From positions 27,806,082-27,870,081 of the forward strand of contig NC_067207.1 in NCBI RefSeq assembly GCF_026262505.1: a DNA stretch of 64,000 nt. The letters run 5' to 3'. How positions within the stretch are numbered: position 1 is the stretch's first letter; each line of letters starts with the position of its first letter. The notes beneath the pieces were generated by a model. The model saw only the letters and a program-made list of their open reading frames with translations. It did no database searches and was not told where the DNA came from. Shown here one piece after another: positions 58,160-64,000 of this stretch. A program made the translations under genes and the position numbers. The DNA comes from Trichomonas vaginalis G3 (Eukaryota > Parabasalia > Trichomonadida > Trichomonadidae).

Positions 58160-59253
58160 GGGTCCACTGTAAAAATTGAAAGTCTCTCAAAATTGAGAGG
58201 CGATTTGCAATTAATCGTTATCGTCTTTTTTCGAAAATCCACTTTTCCTAGTGTTCTGATTAATATTTTGTGAATGTAACAATGAAGTATATGTTTTAGT
58301 AAGATGATAATATATTCTATCACTTCAAATCACATAAAAATTGCAAAATCAGCGAGTATTATAAGAAAATGATTTTTTCGAATTTTTTCGCTTCTGGATG
58401 CGTGTTTTGAAAAATAGATATTTTCGAATTTTGATTTTAATTTAAGTATAAATTTTATATTAGGAATTTTTTTGACCTATTTCCAATCATTAATTCCTAA
58501 GTTTTTCTAGGAATTTAATTGAGAAGAAATTAGGAAATTCGCTTTAATGCCATTACATCCTAATATTGTGATGCATGTAGTTTATATTTATTGAGGCTAA
58601 TGCCGGAATATCGTGCATTTTATAAAAAATTCAAAGAATTGACAATTGGATAGCACAAATTTAATTCTCTAGACAAAGTATTATTGTTTATATATTCAAA
58701 GCATTATCCTTAGTTTTGAAATGTTGGCCAAAAATTTTCGTGTTATTTTTTGTGTTTCAGCATAAATTATGTATTGACTTATGAAAGATAAGCATTTTAT
58801 TCATTATCATAAAGATATACCAAAACAAATTGATAAAATTTTTAAAAATGTGTATTTTAGTGGGTATTATTCTGGCTAATGCCCATTTTTAAACGATTTA
58901 ATATTGACCATATCAATAGACGACTCAATGTAAAAATTTAGATATTATTTTTTTCATTATTCAAACTTTGATAAATTTTAGTATAATGAATGATTTTGTT
59001 TCGTGTATGATACAGAAATGAAAAGCTTAATTAATATCATTTTGCATTTTTTCAAGAATGTTAGAGTACATCTACATTAAAAAATCGGATTCGAATTGCA
59101 ATACTGCATCAAATTGTTGCACATCTGATAAGGATCTCAAAAGAGTAAAGTTAATTTTTTTGTGTTTTTTTAAGTTTTGGGCCTTAGTAAAACACCATCT
59201 TGAGCAATATTTTTGGGACGACGATAGACCTTATTTGGCCTTACAGTGGACCC
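58160..59253. mobile_element. TTAA-flanked inverted-repeat element, 1.1 kb, non-autonomous
   Basis: Begins GGGTCCACTGTAA and ends TTACAGTGGACCC, exact 13-bp terminal inverted repeats, and is bounded on both sides by TTAA (58156-58159 and 59254-59257). A TTAA target duplication is characteristic of the piggyBac and Kolobok superfamilies. The interior is AT-rich with no transposase frame; a 77-codon open frame near the right end has no motif. The last ~58 bases are repeated at 59420-59477 with few changes, suggesting another copy's end nearby. Confidence 0.6.
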
Positions 59254-59419
59254 TTAACGTACATATAAATTTTTATTTGGTCAGTAAATAATAAAGATAT
59301 GACCCTAAATTTTATACCATAGTATATGTATAAAATATGAATATTATTGGTATAATCAAAGTTCCAAAAAAACTTTTCCTTCCCCTATTTTGGGGGGCGA
59401 ATACACCTTTTTCCCGTAC

Positions 59420-59477
59420 CATCTTGAGCAATATTTTTGGGACGACGATAGGCCTTATTTGGCCTTACAACGGACCC
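59420..59477 (+). repeat. Second copy of the right end of the TTAA element
   Basis: Direct repeat of 59199-59257: CATCTTGAGCAATATTTTTG, GGACGACGATAG, CCTTATTTGGCCTTAC and GGACCCTTAA are shared. No matching left end is seen between the two copies. Confidence 0.8.
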
Positions 59478-59652
59478 TTAAAGTTAATGTAATATTTTCC
59501 AAATTTTTTTTCAATTTTATTTTTTGCTATCACATTTCCTAGTATTTTACTGTGATATTTTTGGATTTGAAATTTTTTTGGAAAATATAGTTTGTCCCCA
59601 TAAAGAAAGAACAATTTTTACACTAAAAAAACCCGCGAAGTATTCAATTTTG

Positions 59653-59660
59653 TCACTTTT
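59653..59660 (+). promoter_or_regulatory. Inr of the ADA2 gene
   Basis: TCACTTTT, exact consensus; transcription start A59655, leader 16 bases to the ATG at 59671. Confidence 0.8.
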
Positions 59661-59670
59661 CTCAATACGA

Positions 59671-60972
59671 ATGAAAAGGAATAAAAAAGATGAGGAAGGA
59701 AAAATCAAATGCTCAATTTGTGGGCGTGAAATCGTCAATGAACGATATGTTAGATGCACTCGTTGCATTGCAGCCATAGAATGTTTAGAATGTTATTCCG
59801 TTGAGTGCGATTGCGAGCCTCCTTCAGATCAAAAAGACCTAAACAGATGCTACCACCAATTTATGCTCATGGATTCTAGTCCGCAGCCCATCTTTCGTTC
59901 AGATTGGGATAGTAACGATGAAGTCATTCTACTGAATTGCGTCCGCTTATTGGGTGTTGGTAATTGGGAAACAATTGCCGAATGGCTCAAACCACGAACA
60001 GCGGCAGAAATTGAGGCTCATTACATGCAAACTTATATTTTATCTGAAACAAGTCCATTTCCTGATCCATCTGTACACGAACCAGCTATTGTTCCTCAAC
60101 CTCCAGGATATAATACAAAACCTCAAGAATCTTATCCTTCAGAAGGCCATGTTAAACATTTAAGTCAGAAGAATAAGAAAGAAGCTACAAACCCTGCAGA
60201 ATATTCCGGATGGATGCCTTACCGTCATGAGTTCGAAAGTGAATATAATAATGATGCAGAAGAACTAGTTGCAAATATTGAATTTAAGGATGAATCACAA
60301 CAATCATTTGAAGAAAAAATTAACTTTTTGCAATCATACAATATTCAATTACGTGAAAGACATGCAAGAATTAAGGTTATCGAAGATTGGGACGTTCATC
60401 ATCTTGAACAGCGCGGATCATCGAAATCCGATAACGATCTCGAAACACGCCTTCTTGGTGGTACTACTCGCGAACAGAAAGAAATAGATTCGAAGTTATT
60501 ACCTCTTATGCAATATATGAAGAAAGAAGATATTCTACGCATTGCTCAAGACACACACGAGTTACTACAGCTTTCAGATCAGATAGAACGATGCCAGAAA
60601 TGGCAAGAATACGGAGTTCATTCAACTGCAGAAGGATTACTATTTGATACGCTCGAAAGTTGCCATCATGAAGGTAAAATGACTAATGGAGATGTTGAAA
60701 CATGGAACAGATCCATCGATAACTTCAATAGAAAGAATAAACGCGATCTTGCACCAGAATTAGAATTACTTACAGCTGCTGAAGTGGAATTGTGTAATTC
60801 AGAAGGAATTAACACAAAGATTTACTTTGCAGTCAAAGATCTTCTTCTGAGAGAATACGCAATCAGAGGAGGACTTTCTGTTGAAGAAGCTACAGGTTTG
60901 GCATCAGGAATATCAGGAACTATTCTTCCGATATACAAGTTTTTAATTGCTCACGGATATATCTTTGAATAA
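59671..60972 (+). CDS. ADA2: transcriptional adaptor ADA2
   Basis: 433 residues. An N-terminal ZZ-type zinc finger (CSICGREI, RCTRCIAAIECLEC, CDC; residues about 12-55), a SANT/Myb domain (WDSNDEVILLNCVRLLGVGN then WETIAEWLKPRTAAEIEAHY; about 80-125), a charged helical middle (about 200-330) and a C-terminal SWIRM domain (YFAVKDLLLREYAIRGGL, then ATGLASGISG). This order defines ADA2, which with GCN5 and ADA3 acetylates histones in SAGA-type coactivators. The frame is open 147 bases upstream, but the Inr at 59653-59660 sets the start at 59671. Nuclear protein; no neighbours of related function. Confidence 0.93.
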   Translation: MKRNKKDEEGKIKCSICGREIVNERYVRCTRCIAAIECLECYSVECDCEPPSDQKDLNRCYHQFMLMDSSPQPIFRSDWDSNDEVILLNCVRLLGVGNWETIAEWLKPRTAAEIEAHYMQTYILSETSPFPDPSVHEPAIVPQPPGYNTKPQESYPSEGHVKHLSQKNKKEATNPAEYSGWMPYRHEFESEYNNDAEELVANIEFKDESQQSFEEKINFLQSYNIQLRERHARIKVIEDWDVHHLEQRGSSKSDNDLETRLLGGTTREQKEIDSKLLPLMQYMKKEDILRIAQDTHELLQLSDQIERCQKWQEYGVHSTAEGLLFDTLESCHHEGKMTNGDVETWNRSIDNFNRKNKRDLAPELELLTAAEVELCNSEGINTKIYFAVKDLLLREYAIRGGLSVEEATGLASGISGTILPIYKFLIAHGYIFE

Positions 60973-61250
60973 ATGTTATTTTTAAATGTTTTCTTAGAAA
61001 TAAAAAAAGGAATAGCTTTTTAACTTGCATTTCCACTAGCATTAGTGAAAATACTAGAAATTTTTGATAAAATACACGAAAATTTTAAATTTCATATTTC
61101 ATTTCATTGGTTTTAGAATATTTTCGAATTTTTATTAAAAATTTCTTATCTATTCAATATATATAGTTCATTTGTGATGAAAATTCGAACACTTAGAAAG
61201 AGCTCAAATTTTACAAATTCGTTAGAATTTTTTTTACCAAATAAAAAAAA

Positions 61251-61622
61251 ATGTTTGTTTTATTTGCCCTTGCTGTGCTTGACACAGTAAATATTGATCT
61301 TTTAGACACACCTCCTCCAGTTATCCCAGATAGAACACCAGAACCTTCAGGTTCTCCATTACCTTCTCCAACAAGAATTATTGTAATACAACCAAATCCT
61401 GACAGCAATAAAGTTTCTACGTGGCTAATAGTATGTACAACAATTATTTGCGTAATTATTGTAATTACTATTGTGTCTGTAATAGTTTTATGTTTTAGAC
61501 AAAATAAAGGAGAAATCTATGCACATAACACATCATCTACTAAACAGCATGAGGCTGGAACTGTTGAAATACGCTCTATTTATTCAGTTCAAAAATCAAT
61601 TCGAGCAACAGCTGCAAAATAA
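61251..61622 (+). CDS. small single-pass membrane protein, unknown
   Basis: 123 residues. A hydrophobic N-terminus (MFVLFALAVLD) could be a short signal peptide, followed by a Pro/Ser-rich extracellular segment (PEPSGSPLPSPTR), one strong transmembrane helix (WLIVCTTIICVIIVITIVSV) and a 45-residue tail. The layout recalls the C-terminal part of trichomonad surface proteins without their ectodomain. Upstream, TCATTTGT is the nearest weak initiator. No family recognised; it may be a young or truncated surface-protein gene. Confidence 0.6.
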   Translation: MFVLFALAVLDTVNIDLLDTPPPVIPDRTPEPSGSPLPSPTRIIVIQPNPDSNKVSTWLIVCTTIICVIIVITIVSVIVLCFRQNKGEIYAHNTSSTKQHEAGTVEIRSIYSVQKSIRATAAK

Positions 61623-61863
61623 TACAATTTCGTACTATTCTTTGTTATGTTTATTAATACGTTCATCTTTCATGATGATTAAATGTTAGTTTTGTAATTA
61701 TTCGTTAAAATATATTTCCGGATTTTTAATACGCTTTTTTACAACAAATATGATTAAAGCATTTAAATACACTACAAAAAGAAATATTATAGGCTATTTA
61801 TTATCGGTTGAAATAAATATAAAAAACATTAATAGAAAAAAGATAAAAATAACATGAAGAAAA

Positions 61864-63060
61864 TTACTGATTATAAGCAGCCTGAAGTCTTTCAACAGTC
61901 TTAGCTTGCATGTTAACACGCTCAGTCATCATAGCTGCACTCTTAGTGAGAATTTCAACTTGATTCAACATCTTTGTGAGAGCTGCTGTGATCTTAGCAT
62001 CACGTTCTTCTGGAGTCATGTCTTCTTGCTTTGGCTTTGATTCCTTCTTTGGTGGATGTCCTCTCTTTAGTTCAGGATTCATAACTCCAGTTGCTTCGTC
62101 AATACGACTATCACTTGCTGAGCCAGCTGTAGATGTAGTGTTTTCTATTGTCTTGATTAACTTGTCGAAGTTTGTAGAAAATGTCTTAACTTCGCCTGAT
62201 TTTGTGCATGCAATAAATTTGCTACCATTAGAACTCCATTTGCAATCAACAACTTCATCTGCAAATCCATCGATTGTATAAAACTTCAATCCTTCAATTA
62301 AATCCCAGATTGAAAGAGTCTTATCTGTTGATGATGTTAAAGCAAAAGAGCCTGAAGGATGGAATCTTAAGGCTGTAATAGGACCATTATGAGCCTTAGG
62401 ATAATATTGAATGGTCTTTTCATTGCGAACATCTATTAATAAGAAAGAACCATCAGCTAAAGCTACGCCAACAATAGTTCCACTTGGATGGAATGTAGCA
62501 TGTGTAACTGAAGCAGGGAATTTTCCAAAAACACGTGGCTTTTCTTTATTAAGAACATCCCAAATGCGGCATGTTTTATCTTCTCCAGCTGTAACAATAA
62601 CATTTGAATCAGGTGAAAATTCGGATGATAATACCCAATGAGTATGACCTTTGAAGCTTGCAACAAAGTTGTTGGTAGGATATTCGAAGATTTTAGCTGT
62701 TCCATCATTTGAAGCAGTTGTATAACGAGTTCCATCAGGAGAAAAAGCAATAGAGTTGATAGCTTTGAAATGGGCGACGAATGAATCTGCGTCTTCCTTT
62801 TGCTGACTAACGGATAGAGCTTTCATCCATATCTTTCCGTTTTCATCACCTCCAAACATGCATTTACCATTAGGTGCTAGTGCTACGCAACGAACCGCTG
62901 ATTCACATTTATATTTAATTTCGCGAGTTGATTTTTCAACTTGATGCAGCCTAATACATTTATCAATTCCACCAGTAACAAAGCTGGTATCATCAGTGCA
63001 GAAAGCAACTGAAGAAATAAGAGCTTTATCTGTGTAACTGCTAATACAGCGTGGATCCAT
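61864..63060 (-). CDS. POC1: centriole/basal-body WD40 protein POC1
   Basis: 398 residues. Seven WD40 repeats fill the first ~300 residues (AHFKAINSIAFSPDGTRYTT, GHTHWVLSSEFSPDSNVIVT, AHNGPITALRFHPSGSFALT), then a charged linker (KKESKPKQEDMTPEERD) and a C-terminal coiled coil (ALTKMLNQVEILTKSAAMM). WD40 plus this short coiled coil is the POC1 design; POC1 stabilises centriole and basal-body microtubules. Length matches POC1 orthologues (about 400). Other WD40 proteins are possible but lack this tail. The second Polinton lies only 140 bases upstream of the start. Confidence 0.82.
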   Translation of the reverse strand: MDPRCISSYTDKALISSVAFCTDDTSFVTGGIDKCIRLHQVEKSTREIKYKCESAVRCVALAPNGKCMFGGDENGKIWMKALSVSQQKEDADSFVAHFKAINSIAFSPDGTRYTTASNDGTAKIFEYPTNNFVASFKGHTHWVLSSEFSPDSNVIVTAGEDKTCRIWDVLNKEKPRVFGKFPASVTHATFHPSGTIVGVALADGSFLLIDVRNEKTIQYYPKAHNGPITALRFHPSGSFALTSSTDKTLSIWDLIEGLKFYTIDGFADEVVDCKWSSNGSKFIACTKSGEVKTFSTNFDKLIKTIENTTSTAGSASDSRIDEATGVMNPELKRGHPPKKESKPKQEDMTPEERDAKITAALTKMLNQVEILTKSAAMMTERVNMQAKTVERLQAAYNQ

Positions 63061-63157
63061 TTCCTAAATTTCCAAACGGAATTTGTTTTTTGAATAATGG
63101 ACGTTTAGGAATTTATTTTCGAAGTATCGGCGTGGGGCGCCAATGAATTTAATAAAT

Positions 63158-63161
<4 letters not shown>

Positions 63162-63196
<35 letters not shown>
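63162..63196 (+). repeat. A-tract of 35 bases beside the second Polinton
   Basis: Followed by GGT and then the AGTGGGG terminus at 63200, exactly as at 4109-4141. Confidence 0.9.
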
Positions 63197-63198
<2 letters not shown>

Positions 63199-63199
63199 T

Positions 63200-64000
63200 A
63201 GTGGGGCTTCCAGGCACTTCGTGCCTTCTAGCCCTGAAGATGTTTAGTATAGTTGAAGTTTTTATTCGGAAAATTGTTAGTCTTCGGGTGTGAATTCGGA
63301 GGACTCTTCTTGGATTGAGTCTTGTGGTTCATCTTCTTGAGTAGAGTCTTCTTCTTCAACATCAAAGTCATCTGGTGTATCGAACTGAATGTATGAAAGC
63401 CAAATGTTGTATGTGTTTTCCAATTGGCTTTCAAACTTGAGATACATTCCATGCATGAGTGTTATTTCAGTTTCAACGTAGAGTTGCTGACGTGGCTTGA
63501 AGACATGCATGAGAATTGGTCCTCCAAATTCGTCCTTGAAAAATTTGCAGTAGCAAACATAAACTGAGATAGAGTCTCCTTCTTCAATGTCTTCTGCTTG
63601 GTTAACGAAATGAATAGCAATTTTGCGTACTTGAATTGTGTTGTTGTCTGAGTAAAATAATGGTTTGAACTTGGGGTTGAGTGAGCTAAGACATTGCCAT
63701 TTTGCTGTTTCTTGTCCGTACTCACGTTCTTCTTCGTCATCCTGATATCCATAACTCTTTAATTTGAATTCGACCCAAAACTGTTCGACTTTTTTTGCAG
63801 CTTTGGGTGGAAGACTTTCAATAAGCTGACATATAGTTCTGTCAACCATTATCTTTGTTATTGTTGGAAAATAGTTGACAATTGTGTCACCTAATTCGAA
63901 TGGGTCAGGTGTTTCTTTTTGTAGTTTGGTAAAGTCTGCAAGAACTTTGTTGAGTTGTTCACAATATTCTTTGTTAAAAGTTGCAGGAACTCTTTCTTCT
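63200..64000. mobile_element. Second Polinton, left end only (runs off the window)
   Basis: The first ~53 bases match the terminal repeat of the first Polinton, including the hairpin GGCAC-TTC-GTGCC and GCCCTGAAGATGTTTAGTAT, with two substitutions, and then diverge completely. Its first gene is unrelated to any gene of the first element, so it belongs to another subfamily. Age and completeness cannot be judged here. Confidence 0.82.
63277..64000 (-). CDS. unknown Polinton gene, N-terminus outside the window
   Basis: At least 240 codons, open to the window edge. It reads EERVPATFNKEYCEQLNKVL at the edge, continues through LIESLPPKAAKKVEQFWVEF and YVCYCKFFKDEFGGPILMHV, and ends in a strongly acidic tail (DVEEEDSTQEDEPQD). 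The body looks alpha/beta with a beta-rich end. An acidic tail after a compact body is typical of viral single-strand DNA-binding proteins, but I see no specific motif. It starts about 75 bases inside the terminus, transcribed outward towards the end. Confidence 0.6.
   Translation of the reverse strand, partial: EERVPATFNKEYCEQLNKVLADFTKLQKETPDPFELGDTIVNYFPTITKIMVDRTICQLIESLPPKAAKKVEQFWVEFKLKSYGYQDDEEEREYGQETAKWQCLSSLNPKFKPLFYSDNNTIQVRKIAIHFVNQAEDIEEGDSISVYVCYCKFFKDEFGGPILMHVFKPRQQLYVETEITLMHGMYLKFESQLENTYNIWLSYIQFDTPDDFDVEEEDSTQEDEPQDSIQEESSEFTPED

Noticed and set aside
59058-59291. 77-codon frame at the right end of the TTAA element
   Set aside because: No transposase or other motif; it overlaps the terminal repeat.

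Overview
The window is nuclear DNA of a parabasalid protist, almost certainly Trichomonas vaginalis or a very close relative. This rests on four observations. (1) Host genes are intronless, AT-rich and compact, and several carry the trichomonad initiator (Inr, TCA+1YWYWT) 5-50 bases before the start codon. (2) It has typical T. vaginalis gene families: a BspA-like leucine-rich-repeat surface protein and a DUF3447/ankyrin protein beginning MSDQD. (3) It has flagellar and basal-body genes. (4) It holds one complete-length and one partial Polinton (Maverick), an element class very abundant in that genome. No database search was possible; all names come from reading motifs.

Layout. 1-4140: BspA-like surface protein, ribosomal protein eS26, a small unknown gene and an A-tract. 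4141-28889: a 24.7 kb Polinton with 134-bp terminal inverted repeats (one mismatch, so young). It carries a probable double-jelly-roll capsid region, a packaging ATPase, an SF3-type helicase region, a DDE integrase, KilA-N/T5orf172-type proteins, two phage-tail-fibre-like proteins, a Dam-like methyltransferase region and many small unknown genes. It is partly decayed (roughly six to nine breaks). I recognise neither a protein-primed DNA polymerase nor a maturation protease in it. 29498-31492: ABC transporter. 32968-40299: BTB-like coiled-coil protein, coiled-coil protein, candidate structured RNA, ribosomal protein uS4 (RPS9), BAR-like protein and a VPS9-like protein. 40992-46783: CFAP91, tRNA-Lys(TTT), an ankyrin protein and an ODAD3/CCDC151-like outer-dynein-arm docking protein. 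47211-52122: a DUF3447/ankyrin gene with a duplicated in-frame stop, a nucleotide-sugar-transporter-like protein and a PAP2 lipid phosphatase. 53936-56731: a large foldback palindrome built of 122-bp tandem units that are themselves tiled with hairpins. 58160-59253: a TTAA-flanked inverted-repeat element. 59671-63060: ADA2, a small membrane protein and POC1. 63200-64000: the left end of a second Polinton, running off the window.

Working together: the host genes are independent single-gene units, as is usual in trichomonads, but three (CFAP91, the ODAD3-like protein, POC1) serve the axoneme or basal body, and two neighbours (BAR-like and VPS9-like) look like endocytic membrane-traffic proteins fired from one 141-bp divergent promoter. 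The Polinton genes share an AT-rich upstream motif and are separated by dispersed repeat modules found only between its genes.
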